Positions 46,286-58,949 of a stretch of 64,000 nucleotides of DNA are shown piece after piece (position 1 is the first letter of the stretch; each line of letters starts with the position of its first letter). The notes beneath the pieces are model-generated. The model was not told where the DNA came from, did no database searches, and saw only the letters and a program-made list of their open reading frames with translations. Origin of the DNA: Mortierella sp. BCC40632 (lineage: Eukaryota; Mortierellomycota; Mortierellomycetes; Mortierellales; Mortierellaceae); the NCBI GenBank assembly GCA_011634665.1, contig WAEK01000001.1:3372501-3436500 (forward strand), read 5' to 3'. The translations under genes and the position numbers were made by a program.

Positions 46286-48651
46286 GACTTGCATTTAATA
46301 GTGAAAAAGGTGATTATCGACCCTAACCCAAATTGTAATTTTTGAACACTAGTTCTTTATGGAGCCAACGCAGAGAAGCTCGTAGTCCAAAGTTTCCAAC
46401 TCATCCTACGGAAGTACGTCCACACCTTGATTCACCAACTCCACTTTCCTCCAGAGTATGAAGTGGTCGTTCGGGAGTACTGGATGATGTATATCAACTC
46501 GATCTGGCGAAAGGGCACTTCAACCTTGTCTATGAGTAGCAACGGAAATGAGGTCCCAAATGACAATGACAGCTCAGACGATGAAATTCATGAGACTGGT
46601 GCCGAGGACAGGAAATCATCCCAGAAAGACCTTGGAGATATTCAAGAAGATCGGAAAGTACTGAGCGAAAGGGGGCCGGATGGATTTAAAGACAAAACCG
46701 CACCAGAGATCCCTGTCCAAGATGAAATTGATAAAATGAAAGAGTTTGCTCATGAGTACAGCAGTAGCAGCGAGAGTTCAGCCAGCGAAGAAAGTGACGC
46801 GGAAAGCAGCGGCGACGAAGATACAGAAAAAAAAAAAGTAGATGATAACGAGGAAGATAGCGATGAACTCGAGTACGAGGATGTGGATATTTCCCCGAGG
46901 AAGAAGAGAAAATGGGCAATGGAATTCAAGGAAAACCAACCCCATATCCAATCATTAGTTGGAATCTGCTATATCGCGGCAAGACAACTGCAGTTACCAG
47001 TTGTTCTTGGTGATTTTTACAGGTACTTCATACGTGGAATGTCCCGAAGATGTAAACGATGGAGTCGTATTCAGTGATTCTAATATTTGCCATTAGATGG
47101 ACCATGAATGGGACCTTGCCATACTATCTTGCATTTTATGCGTTGCCTCAAGAGATGCGCTCTCGAGCAAGTGTAGGACTTTTGGCCTCGCTCACTCCAA
47201 GAGTAAGTAACCCATGCTCAGGAAGATTGGAACCTTTAATACCTCCTAGAGTTTATAAAATTAAGATCGTGCGTCTCGTCTTTTGCTCTTGGATCCGGCT
47301 CAATAGCACAAGGGCTTGCCAGAATTTCATCTCACTGTCAAAAGATTGGTCTCATTTCTTCGAAGCCAATACAACTGGAGATTAAGGACACCGTCTTTGC
47401 AGCCTTATTTCTACCGATTTATCAAGGACCTAATGCTCCCAGGTAGGACCAATGGCACTTATTGCAAATACAAATCGATTGAAAATCAAACATCTTGGTG
47501 ATCCTATTATTCAAACAATTAACAAATTTGATTGGAAACGACTTCCTTCAATAGTCGAGTTTTATCCGTGCTCTCTCTTTATTGCAGATGTACTCTTTAG
47601 CCCAGCAGGCTTAAGAGACAAAACATATCAAGTCTTTCAGTTCACCAAACGAAATGCAGCCACAATCAACTCATCACTACTGAAATCACTAAGTCTTCAT
47701 AATGCCCCTACTGGTGCCATGGCCATCATTATTTTCTTAACTAAGCTTTTCCTTGGTTTCGATGGGAAAGAGAGGTATGCGGATCAAATTCATTTTACAG
47801 TGTATTTCTTTGGTGTTTTTTTTTTTCTTTCTTTTATGAGCACAACGACTGACCATTTGAAATTGTGGTTGACCCGAGTAGGAGAGTTCAGGAGCGCATA
47901 TCTTGGGTTAACGCTTTACCAGACGAACAGGATTGGGTGCGGCATATGGACGCCTATGACCAGCTTCGGGCTCAGACAACCATACCAGGGCAACTTGGGT
48001 AAGTTTTCCCATTCCAGTAGCTATTTGTTAATTTGGGCCCTTTAAAGGCTTGACTTTCTCATCTGTGCTTTCTCCATCGGTCGATCTTAATGCCACTATT
48101 TCTAGTGAGTTTGAAGAATTGATTCGGTTCAATCCTGATCTTTACCTAAAGTTTCTAAAGGGCACTGCAAGCAATCATAATAGCAGAGGTATATTTTCTT
48201 TCTTTGGCCACCATTTTTAAACACACCCTCTCTTGTCACTGTCTTGATTGCAATGTACTAAATGTAGATGTTTGACGCTATCTTTGGGATTCTAGGCTTC
48301 TCTAAATTTTTGGATGCTTTCGAGAACACAGACTATCGAAGAGAGAGCTCCGAGGAAACCGGCAACGCTCAGGACTCTGGAAAGCATACGCCATTTATTG
48401 AGATCTTTCTTCGGCACTTGTACAAGAGTGTTCAGCAGCCCACAGCAAGCACAAAGCATGACGAGATGGCCAATGAACCACCCCCATTACGAACCGGAGA
48501 TGGATTCGTCTTTTACTCGGGTTATGAGGACGGGGCGTCATTCCTCGGTCGATACGAACGACTATTGGCTTATGCTAGTAACATTCTCTGCATTTCCCCT
48601 TATGAGATTCAGATGTTAGTAACTCGGATTGAGGAGTGTCTTCTTGTATAG
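45934..48651 (+). CDS. RRN7: RNA polymerase I core-factor subunit Rrn7/TAF1B-like (possible frame slip)
   Basis: Nine exons: 45934-46029, 46126-46235, 46353-47022, 47097-47202, 47307-47442, 47588-47774, 47882-47998, 48106-48188 and 48296-48651; about 619 residues if the frame is mended. Rrn7 is the TFIIB-like subunit that recruits Pol I to rDNA promoters. Evidence: the N-terminal zinc ribbon CRICRTRKYRKNAMGFYVC with GHQLEGFQEEE; a basic KKKK patch; LVVQSFQLILRKYVHTL and EVVVREYWMMYINSIW (first cyclin fold); a long acidic insert (about 90 residues); then LVGICYIAARQLQLPVVLGD, GLPEFHLTVKRLVSFLRSQY, FDGKERRVQERISWVNAL and ISPYEIQMLVTRIEECL. Exon 2 leaves two bases over while exon 3 needs one. 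Removing one A from the A12 run at 46201-46212 would cure this. All other joins are in frame. Confidence 0.82.
46257..46286. repeat. (ATT)n trinucleotide repeat in RRN7 intron 2
   Basis: About ten TTA/ATT units directly follow a T tract (46248-46258). It is intronic. Confidence 0.9.
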
Positions 48652-48788
48652 AGACAGACTAAAGTGAGAGAGAGAGAGAGAGATAAAGTGACTGTCTTTT
48701 TGGGCGTAGTGTTGTGAGGTTCTCCCAACGTTCCTGTTTTTTTTTTGTTCCTCTCTGGCATCCCTCTCTCTCTCTCAACCATACGATC

Positions 48789-49931
48789 ATGCTGCAACCA
48801 CCATTGATGACTCGCCAGCATAGGCGCATTCGAAGAGCAAAACTGCGAGCTCGCTCAGGTTAGTGAACTCTACGGTTCTGACCTCGACTTTTTTTTTCCT
48901 TTGTGGCTGTCAGGAGTGTTCTCATTCTTCGAGCCCCTGCTCCTTCATGTCTTCTTGCCAGGTCCAATGTGATCTTTGACTTAACAAAAAAAAAATGCCA
49001 CTGGAAATGGCTCTCCTCTCCTTTTGGCTTACTGCAGAGCTAGACATATTTCAATGGGACAAGCACCAATTCGCTCAGCAGGAATTTACAATTCCCGAGT
49101 CGTATGACACTCTGGAGAGGATCGACTATGACAAGGTTTCCCGAGAAGAGTTTATTGAACGTTTTGAGGAAAAGAATCAACCTGTCATTATCAAAGGGGT
49201 CACAGAAGGCTGGGGATCCTGCAAGAACTGGAATATCGAGGTAGGTCAAAGTCTATGGGGTTAGTGTTTCTCTTAAAAAGACGACTCTACCCATTGCAAT
49301 TGAGGATCCATGGAGACTGACCGACCTGTCGTTATTATTATTATCTTCTTCTATGGTGGCACAATGGAGTTTAGACATTTCTCAAAAAGTACTACTCTCA
49401 ACCATTCAAAGTCGGCGAAGACGACGATGGCAACAATGTCTATGTGAAGTTGAAATACTTTTTAAAGTATGCGCAAACAGATGGCCTCAAGGACGACTCG
49501 CCACTTTACATCTTTGACTCGGGCTTTGTGAAACGCAAATTAACCAGTGTGCAAAAGAAGCGAATGAGAGGCTCGTCACCATCTTCGTCGTCATCTTCAT
49601 CTGAACGAGGACCCTCACCACCACCCACTTCACGCAAGGGAAAAATGGACTCAGGGTCTAATAGACTTGATTCTGACAGCGATGACAGTCTCAGCGAGAG
49701 CGACAACGACAGCGACGCTGATAAAAGGGCTAACCCTGTTGGAACGAAAAGAACTCGCTCAGGCTCACCAAACAGTGCCTCTCGAAAGATGGCCCGAGTC
49801 TTTGGGAAACGCAGTATTGGTAGTACAGAGCGACGTCGCTCAAAAAGAGAGGAAGAGCATGCAAGCACTCTATTGAATGATTTCACAGTCCCAAAGTATT
49901 TCAAAGATGATCTGTTCCAGTAAGTTGAGTG

Positions 49932-49978
<47 letters not shown>

Positions 49979-50960
49979 CTTCACTGTGTGCTGATCCTTG
50001 CTGTGGACTTTCTTGCTGACTCGATCGTTTTCTTTTCATCAGGTTGGCAGGAGATCGAAGGCGTCCACCATTCCGTTGGTTTGTCGTCGGTGGGCCAAGG
50101 AGCGGTACTGGCATCCATATTGACCCATTAGGTAAGATTACAGAAAAGAAGAAGACTCTAGACTCTACCAAAAAAAAAAAAAAAAAAAAAAATCGATATT
50201 TACTCAACCGTTTTGCCGTGGTTGTTCTGGCTATTATCTTAGGCACTTCTGCCTGGAATACGTTGACTACTGGACACAAGCGATGGTGTCTATTCCCACC
50301 TGGTATCCCAAAAGACGTGTACGATCCACCCATGAAGCCGTTTGACCGGGAGGCTGTATCCTGGTTCCATCATGTGTACCCACGCTTTGCTGCCAACAAC
50401 TTTGAACTTGGTAAAAAGTATGGTATGATTCAGGTGATTCAGCGTCCAGGCGAGACCATGTTTGTGCCGGGTGGATGGCCCCATATTGTTATGAACCTTG
50501 GTAAGGACTCTATACCTGGTCTTTTGTTTGTGTGCTTTCGTCCAACAATTGGATCATTTCAATTGACTGTTCTCTCTTAATAGATTTTACGATCGCAGTG
50601 ACGCAGAACTTTTGCTCGCCAACAAACTTTGAGACTGTCTGGCTGTTGACGCGACATGCACGGCCCAAGTTGGCTAAAAAGTTTCATGCAGAGATCGAGA
50701 GGATGTACAAAAAGACCGGGCGATGCTTTTACAAGGACTTACTGGATAAATGTAGGTCTTTGACATATGTGCCTATGCTTCCAATGTCCACTGATGATAG
50801 TAGTTCCAGCAGCAGCAGCTCCAGCTCGGACTCGGACTCGATCGAGGTGACTTCAACAGAAAGCGAGAGCGATATTGGCGAGATCTGTATGTGTCATAAG
50901 TGTAAAAAGAAGCGACGGAAAGAATTGCGCCGTGCGAGCAAAGCCAAGGAAAAAAAGTGA
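48789..50960 (+). CDS. JmjC-domain 2-oxoglutarate/Fe(II) dioxygenase, JMJD6-like
   Basis: Six exons: 48789-48858, 49038-49240, 49375-49919, 50043-50131, 50243-50500 and 50584-50960; 513 residues. It resembles JMJD6 throughout: a basic N-terminus, NQPVIIKGVTEGW, FKVGEDDDGNNVYVKLKYF, SPLYIFDSGF, YFKDDLFQLAGDRRRPPFRW, GPRSGTGIHIDPLGTSAWN, GHKRWCLFPPGIPKD, RPGETMFVPGGWPHIVMNL and TIAVTQNF. Iron ligands are H298 and D300 (HID) and the distal His near 383; Lys in GHKRW is the expected 2-OG contact. JMJD6 hydroxylates lysines of splicing factors; an arginine demethylase role is disputed. Unlike animal JMJD6, an insert of about 95 residues rich in Ser, Asp and basic residues splits the segment after YIFDS (residues about 130-225), and a Ser/Asp-rich tail with a CMCHKCKKK motif and basic KKRRKE patches suggests nuclear location. 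The microsatellite (CT)22 is in intron 3. Confidence 0.92.
49932..49975. repeat. (CT)n microsatellite in JMJD6-like gene intron 3
   Basis: About 44 bases of uninterrupted CT starting a few bases after the GTAAGT donor. Confidence 0.92.
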
Positions 50961-51159
50961 GAGCGGGGTATATCTGTTACAAGCAGTCAAAAGTTCTCTG
51001 CCCTGACAAGAAGTCGTGGCTGGCAGTCAACTGAGGATGGACGACAAATAAACTATTTTTTTTTTTTGTTTCGATTGCCTCCATTCCCTCCCTCCCCTTT
51101 TTTCATTTCTCTGCCTCATTTCAACTTCACACCCACCCTGGAGACATCTTCAACGCACA

Positions 51160-54100
51160 ATGTCTTCCAGCAGTCAAAATTCAAAACGAACACCAGAACC
51201 CAACATCAACCTTGTAGATTACCCCATTGCCAAGGTTCACCGACTCTCTTATAGGGACAGCGATGCGCAAACTTTCTACATCTACCCCGGACATAACCTT
51301 CTAGGCCGTCAGGCGGAGGAAGTCGCGGTTTTTTATCGCGGAGGGTATGTCTCAAGGAAGCACATGGATATCCGTAAGCACCTTCCATTCTAGCGATTTT
51401 ATTGAGCATGCGATCCTGAATGAATAGGTAGAAGAGATTGGAACAAGCCAACGTACCTTTGTTTTGTCTGACACTTGTTTGAATCCTCTCATTTGTATTA
51501 TGAATGAACTATCCAGAGGGGAGTGTAAATGGCAAGATCTTCATCATGGACATTGAAAAGCCGCCGGTAACACCCCTAATCCTCTGTGTTGCCACCACAA
51601 ACCACCGCGCAATTTTCAACCGTGGAAAAAAAAAAAAAAAAAAAGAGCTTTTAGTAGAAGTCAACCTTTAACTCGTAACTCGTGACACATGATAGGATTT
51701 GACTGGTGCTAACATTTCTCAAATATTCTGTACGGGTACTCTAGGGTCGGCCATGTTCGACTATAGGCAAATCTGAAATGAAGCCAAATTACTATTATGA
51801 GTGGACCGATAAAACGGTGTGTGTGGCATTTTTTTTTCTGGAACTCTGGATCGCCCTTTTTTTTTTGTGGTAACAATAGCCATTACTCAAGAAGAGATAA
51901 CTGAGCAACACGACCATTGTACTTTTTCGATAGAAAGTCAAGGTATCAAATCAAGTCATCTTTGTGCTCGAAATAATTAAAACTGAAGAGGAACGACAAA
52001 GATCGCCAACCAAGGTACTATCAATGAAGTCCAGTCACTCTTTCTTTGGTGAAATCCTGCTATCAATCTTGCTCATTGTCTTTACCCCACCTCCCACCCC
52101 TAAATATAGAATCAAAGACACCAAGAGATCCAAGGAGCCCTTGATGGCACGTTTAATTATTATCGTGAGAAAACCCTTGAGCCACCAGATTCCTCGGAAA
52201 CCCCTCGGATTACAGGAAATACAGCCCCACAACCAGTAACAGCACCTGTACTAGATCATCCGTCGAAAAGCTCTGAAGACTCTTCACAAGATCTAGCACC
52301 TGGACTTACGTTACCAATGGCCGAATTGACTGCTCCTTTTCAGATGGATATGTCGGGGGATGCTTTCTCAGATGCGCCGCGCCTCACTCAGCCAACAAAT
52401 AGCAACATGATACCTTCTTCTCTTCTTAGGCCTGGCCCGCATTCGAGGCTAGGTGGATCTGACGTCTACCAGGCCAGCGATTCGCAGGCCTGCGATGAGC
52501 ATGGATGCGATCTCCATGATGCACCAACTCAACTATTGTCGGAGATGGTTCCAGAGATTCGTGATCAGGTACCATCAACACCAGAGGATTTACTTGGAGA
52601 ACGCGACTCGACTCGTGACGCGGATCCAGATGTTGTGAAAGCGACGCAGGAAAAGGAGGATCACGAAGCGGCAGGATCTGAGGAACTAACCAACAAACAG
52701 GAAAAGCGCAATGCCTCTCTTTTAGACAACAAAAAGTCTACTTTAGAGCAGGAAGACTCTACTAGAAGCGGAAATGAATCACTATCACCTGCAACAGACT
52801 CTGATTCAGATGTCCCTCTAGTCGCCTTCAGGGATAAGGGCAAGTCTATTCAAAGGCGCGTTTTAGAAGTAGAGAGCGAAGATGAGGCCATCTCCAGTAC
52901 CCCACCTCTTGTTGCAACTGATGGTGCACCCGGCAGCCCCTTATCGGGGCCTGTACTACTGGCCATGATGAGCAACCCAGTCGATATAGAGCACCCACAA
53001 CCAGATTGGTCTAAGCGATCTCCGGTCCAGGTAGCTACTAATGATGTCGAGGCAACATTATTATGGTCAAGGAAACAGGAAACCCCACGGCAGTCACCAG
53101 ACCCTGAAGATGCGGACCTATCACGGCGTCACTCAAGGTCACCCAGCGTTGAAAGAACGGACGTGGCAGATACTACCATGCCCTTGTCAACAACGGATGA
53201 TCCTTCCGATGTCACGTCCGGTTTGGATCAAATGAGTGTAAGGACAGCAGGTTCCAGTCGTAGAACCCGATCGAGATCATCCAGCAGGTCACATTCGAAA
53301 AGTATCATGCAAAACTCGCCAAAGCATCCGGTAGACTATGGTTCAGACGACGAGGCTCCACCCAAACCCACGAAATTGATGAGAATGGACAGTGTGGGCG
53401 AAGGTAGCGTTTCAGGATCCTTTACTCAATCACAGTCGCGACCCACTCCTGTACGGACTCTAGGGCGGAGAGCCACCCAGGATCTGGAACTTCGAAAGCC
53501 CAGTGTGCTACTCAGCCTACCCAAAACTAAAGAGAATGAGAAGGTAGATAAATAGCCTCGTTATCAGAGAGTCGAGTTAGCTATGTCACTGAATCAAGTA
53601 TGTCCAGCTCTATGCAGTTTATAGCTAACGCCGACTATGGGACTGAATGGCCTACTTTCTTTAATAGAAGAAGTATGCTAATCATGTAACAAGATTGGGC
53701 GGCACGGCCAAAGAAACTGTCAAGGAGTCGACCGTTCTAGTGTTTGGAGGCGGGGTGCGGACTCAGAAACTGATCTGTGCTCTTGTTGAAGGCATACCGA
53801 TCGTTTCCACCCAATGGCTGATTGATTCGAGCACTCGAGGAAAATTTCTCCCATGTAAGGAACGAGTTGTTTTTGGCAATGACATTTTACTTCTTGTGTG
53901 TGTGTGTGTGTTTTTTTCTTGGAAAGTTCATTTATGATCTTTGACTGATATTATCATGATTATGAAATAGATGAGGACTACCTCTGGCAAGACGATGAGT
54001 TTGATCAGAAACATAACTGCGACTTTCTAGAGGCAGTCCGACGAGCAAAAGAGTATCGAAGCCAGAAAAGGGATGGATTATTTAAAAACTACGAAATTTC

Positions 54101-54528
54101 GTTTGCGATTCGACCCGGCGGTCACTCAGGTTCTGAAGAAGATGTCACTATAGACACAATCAAGTATATGGCGCCCATGATTGAGGCCTGTGGAGGAAAG
54201 GTATCTTTTTTTATTTTTTATTTATTCTTGATCACACAGTCCTGCTCGAACTTGGCAGTATTTCTTTCTTTCTTTCTTTCTAACTCGTCATTGGAACACT
54301 CCCCAAAAATCAACAACAACAAAAAAATAGGTTCTCAAGAAAGAGCCGAAATCACCTAGGCCTTTTATGTTTTTCGTCGGATCAAATGCTCAATGCGAAA
54401 AAACTATAGAGTTGATCGAACGTGGCTTTACTGTGGTGAAGAGGGAATTCATTCTTAGTACGATTTTGCAACAGGATTACGAATTGGACTTTGACTCTTT
54501 CCGTATTGACATCTCAGAAAAAAGTTGA
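51160..54528 (+). CDS. FHA and tandem-BRCT protein, Mdb1/MDC1-like DNA damage mediator
   Basis: Eight exons: 51160-51373, 51517-51566, 51745-51816, 51934-52014, 52110-53543, 53668-53854, 53971-54200 and 54331-54528; 821 residues. The N-terminal FHA domain (about 25-135) shows NLLGRQAEEVAV, YVSRKHMDI, GSVNGKIFI and SEMKPNYYYEW, with the conserved G-R and S-R-K-H phosphothreonine pocket. A 470-residue Ser/Asp/Glu/Pro-rich linker follows, including a basic SRRTRSRSSSRSHSKS stretch. At about 620-820 are two BRCT repeats: KYANHVTRLGGTAKETVKES to VEGIPIVSTQWLID, and an EISFAIRPGG to FFVGSN region ending in GFTVVKREFILSTILQQDY. FHA plus C-terminal tandem BRCT is the layout of animal MDC1 and fission yeast Mdb1, which bind phosphorylated H2A at breaks. 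Assignment is by architecture. Exon 3 is supported by phase only and is the weakest. Confidence 0.8.
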
Positions 54529-55032
54529 ATAATTAAGGAAGAAAACAAAAACGCTCCCCTCCCCCCGGCTCGAAAGTATGGAGTGCGAGAGAGAAACTGT
54601 TGAGAATTATCACTCAAGAAACGTCCTCCCTCTCCGTTTCTCTCTCTCTCTCTCTTTTTTTTTGTATTACTTAACATGAGATTTTATGATTGATTGCATT
54701 GCGCAAGGTTTTTATTTAGATGAGATATTTTACAAGAGGAGTGGAGAGTGAGGGGAGAGGAGCTAGAGAGCACCCAATACAACCACTGTCAGAGTTTGTT
54801 TTGGATATCTTTTTTTTTTTTTTTTTTTGTCTTGTTTTGTTTTGTTTTGCAAGATGAGATTCAAGTCATGGCATGAATTAACAGACAAGGGGAAGGGAGG
54901 GATTAGGAAGAAGAAGAAGAAAAAAAAATACAAAGTGTTGAATAACGTGGTTTGGAATTAATCGGTATCTTGGAGGGTGAAAGAGAGTTACATAAAGGCC
55001 AATTTAAAGAAAGTGGATGAATAGGATTCTTC
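54529..55032. other. Convergent 3' region between FHA-BRCT gene and DHHC gene
   Basis: 504 bases, AT-rich, with CT repeat (about 54640-54655), a T tract (about 54811-54828) and an AAGAAGAAG stretch (about 54909-54920). No gene is seen. Confidence 0.55.
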
Positions 55033-58000
55033 TTAGGCAATGGTGTAATCTCTTCTCCGAATATAGCTATTCGAGGGGAGAGAGAGAGAGAGAGAAAGGA
55101 ATAGAAAGAAACAAGGAGTGTGATTGCACCACATTAGTAATAAGGTATTGCACCAGACACATAGAGAAGGAAAGAAAAAGAGAAAGAGAGGGAGACGCGA
55201 TTGGCCCAGGTTGTATGGGCTACATACCTGCGTGTAGGAGGACGGCATAATACTGCCAAGCAGTTGCCAAGGATGCTGCCTCGATCAAATGGGTTGTCCA
55301 CAACATACGGTCTCATCATCGAAGCACTCAGCTATGATAAGAAGAAGGAACATAAAGGGTGAAATAAAATGAGTATATCAGTAACCAGGGCACATTATCC
55401 CAAGGAAGCTTTTGGAAAAAAGTTTTTTTTTTTTTTACCTGTTCATGAGTCGTTCTCTGTTTTTTGGTGGCAAGCCAGTAATGATACACCGCGAGAGCAC
55501 CCACAGCCAAGCCCATGACCAGTCCGTAAATCATCAATAATGCCGATACTGGGGCCTTGGCAAGTGCATCAAGCTGGAAAGAAGGTTTGTGCTCTCCACT
55601 GTGATCGCCGTCACCACTTGCGAACTGGTCCTTTCGATCATGGTACAAGACCAATAGATGGGTCAAGCAGAGAGCTGAAGTCAACAGGGCATAGGCCGAT
55701 GCCATTGTGACAAAGATCAAAAAGTACTTGTAGTTGCGGCGGCCAATGCAATTGTTGAGCCATATACAGTGGTGGTCTTCGTCCTCTACATTATTTTGTA
55801 AAGTCGGGATTCATCGGGGGTTTTTTTTTTTTTTTTTTTTTTTGTGGTTTGCGGACGAAACTCCAATCGAGCCAAATGAGCACTAGTTACTTCAGGAGTA
55901 CCGAGGCTGCACTCCGTCGCCAAAACACACTGAGAACAACAACTTACCAACACAGTTATCACACTGGCGACAATGACTGCATCGTGGAGGACGATAGATT
56001 TTACAGGTATCACAGTATTTGAGTCGAACCGTGTACATTCCCACTTGGATTTCTTTTTGTCTGGGGAGTCCCTGGGGTGGGTAAAACATGGATGTCTCTC
56101 CATCCATGGTCAACGGTGCATCAAGAGGAGGGTCTCCATCAATTCCTCGAGGGAGTACACCTGGATCCGTCCAGGAAGTCTTTAGCATGGACGAGAACGC
56201 AACCACAAACAGGTAGGCGTGCACGATGGGCGCTGCAGGACTTAGTCGATGCCAAAGGTATGACGAGCTGAGGACAGAAAGAAAGTAGAAAGAAAAAATA
56301 TCGCGTCAGAATAAGTATCTCCTGACAACGGATCAAAAAAAAAAAAAAGTGGACTGTCAGTCAAGTTGGACTGACGCCACTCACTTACGTGAATCCAAAA
56401 AAAAGTCCTGTAGGAACGAGAAGCAACAAGATAGCGACAGAAAAAGCCGGAAAGTCTCGACTAGTCATGATTCTTCCTCCACAGAAAAAAATATTTCGAC
56501 CTGGGAAAATCTTGTAGTTTCTCACGACTTCTCCTTGATCCGAGAATCGATCATCCTCATCCTCTTCCCGTATTTGACCTCCAGTTGTTCCAGCGACACT
56601 ACTAGAGTTGAATCCGTCTTGACTCAACTGCATTCCTGCTGAAGATGTATGTCGGGCAGTCGATGCTGTCGAGATGGCAGTAAGGCCAGTCGATTGCGCT
56701 CTTGAGCTTTTGCCAGCCCTGGATCGCTTATTGTGATGGTGATCCAGGGCATCGATGGGTGGTTGGGGCTTAAACATTTGGAATCCTGAAAAGTCGCCAT
56801 TCGCAGCCGTGATCGGGACCCTGCCAGTTTGGTTAGGAAGAAACATGGTCGGTAGAGGAGGCGATGAAGGTGGACTGTATCTTCGAAATCCTACACCGTA
56901 GCCTGTGTTGATCATCCACCCATCCCCATGAACCCTGTTGTCATCAGTGCTCGACTCTCCTCCAGAATGTTCCGCAGCCCCATCTACAGGTTGAGCCAGG
57001 AATTCTGACAGCGGCATCATCTCGGATGAACGACGACTACCGAACTTCGACTCGTATTCTTGATCTTTCGAGAGTAGGGTGGCTGCAGTTGTGGCCGTGG
57101 TCGAAGTCGCAGCAACATTAGATACAGGTGTAGTAGAGCCAACTAGAGTACTGGGAACAACAGGGTTGACCGCAGGTGTAAAAGGAAGAGGCTTCATTCG
57201 AGCAGCATCTTGTGGACTTATCGCTTCGCCCTGATTGTCTCCTAGACGGTCCATAGATACACGTTTTTCGCCTTCTCCTTGACTGCCTCCTGAAGCTGCT
57301 GTCCAGCCATTTGCTCCAAAGTCAGCAGAATAACCCCTCGATACACGCTGACGACCCTTTAACCGGTAATCCAGACACTCTTCTTCAACCTCCTCGCGCG
57401 ATGTCCCAGGGATGTGTCCCACCGCAGAAAGGATTGTCTCGATTGACGCAGGGTCGCTGCTAGGCGAGAAAGACCCTCTATGATGACCAGCCTGGTTTGG
57501 AATTGGATTGTTATCCTGGTCCACCACCACAATATCGCTGGCAGAAGCGCCTGTACTTGGGGATCCACTGGACAGTTTGAATTGTGAAGAAGGAGAAGGA
57601 GAGGAGGAAGGATGAGAAGAGACGACAGAATCTCCCGTTGCTCTGGATATGATCGTAGTTGATTGTGGTGCGTTGTCCTTGTTGCTGAGGTCGCCACCGC
57701 CCGCACGGGCAGCAGCAGCGATGATGGACGGTGGGTTTGTGATTCCGGTTTCCATAGACAAGGATCGTGGTGTGGAAGAGACAAACCCGGGATGGGTGTT
57801 GTTGCTAATATTGCCGTCGTTGAGGTGAATAGGAGTAGAGCCAGAGCGAGAAACGGTGGCGGTGGAAGGATCGCGTGGTGATGGTGATGGTGATGGTGAT
57901 GGGCTATGATGAACGGTATTACTGATAGCCGAGTTGGCAGCTAGCATCTGCTCAAAGCCGATACCACGCTCAGCAGAGGAGGAAGGGACAGAGAAGAAGG

Positions 58001-58730
58001 ATTGGAATGAGAGATATGGTGATGATGACGGCTCTGAGAAATCGGGTTTCAGGTACACGCCGTGGCTGTGACTATCGCCGTCCTTGTCATCGTCATTGAG
58101 AGCACCAGCAGCACGCCTCTGAGCCAACAGCGACTCAGGGACGGCATTCGCCTGCAAAGTCGTTGTGGGGACGAGTCCGAGCGAGGCCGAGGGCAAAGGT
58201 GGAGGAACATGCACATCTGCAACGCTCTGACCGTTAAGGCGGCTCTCGTTGTGTTGGCGATAGATATCTAGACCCTTGATATCAAGGGCATGACTCTGGG
58301 CAGGATTGTCGATAGGGAGGAGGTCCTTGCTGCTACTGCAGTTATTACTGTGGTTATGGCCGACGGTGAGAGCAGCAGCTTCCTGCGCAATATTAGAAGG
58401 GGTCGAAGGATAAAAAATATTGTTACAGTTGACCCTTGTAGAGTCGGAGACCACTGCTGCTTTGGGCGAGGATTCGATGTGGATGGTGGTCATGGTGTCG
58501 TCTGTGTGTGCAATGGTCTCGATTTCGGAGCTGGCAAAGCTTCCCTTGCTGGTGGTGCTCGCTGTGCTGCTGCTGCTGCCCCGTCGACCAGAGGCAGACA
58601 TGGATATGGAAGGATGCAGTAGTGACATGGGGTCCTGATTAGGAGGCAAGAGCAAAGGGGGCATCAGGGTGCTGCCAGCATGGTGGCCATTCCTGGCAGA
58701 TTCAGGCGAGCGATTGACCACGGCATCCAT
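55033..58730 (-). CDS. DHHC palmitoyltransferase (Erf2/ZDHHC-like) with long N-terminal extension
   Basis: Five exons: 58730-56389, 56267-55948, 55785-55439, 55331-55228 and 55066-55033; 1048 residues. The enzyme part starts near residue 745. NYKIFPGRNIFFCGGRIM precedes TM1 (FSVAILLLLVPTGLFFGFT), then TM2 (IVHAYLFVVAFSSML), TDPGVLPRG, the cysteine-rich domain ([43 protein letters not shown], whose DHHC Cys is the acyl carrier), TM3 (FLIFVTMASAYALLTSALCL) and TM4 (ALLMIYGLVMGLAVGALAVY), then NPFDRGSILGN as in Erf2-type enzymes. The first 740 residues are Ser/Thr/Pro/Asn-rich with SPSPSPSPR-like repeats and look disordered. Erf2 itself is under 400 residues. In-frame Met codons before TM1 could start a shorter form. 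The short last exon (SYIRRRDYTIA) is inferred by phase. Confidence 0.9.
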
Positions 58731-58901
58731 GAGCCAGTTGCAAGTTGGATGCTAGGAGTGAGATCGATAGTGTGAGATGCTGAAGGTCCGGAAGAGATGA
58801 GGATGATGGTAGTGGTGGTGATGGTGGTGATGATGATGTAGACAAATAATCAGGCGAAGACAACAAGAGAGTGGGGAAAGAGAGATAGAGAGAGAGATAT
58901 A

Positions 58902-58949
<48 letters not shown>

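Noticed and set aside
46256..46330. Possible telomere-like CCCTAACCC near the ATT repeat
   Set aside because: Only a single unit occurs, inside an RRN7 intron.
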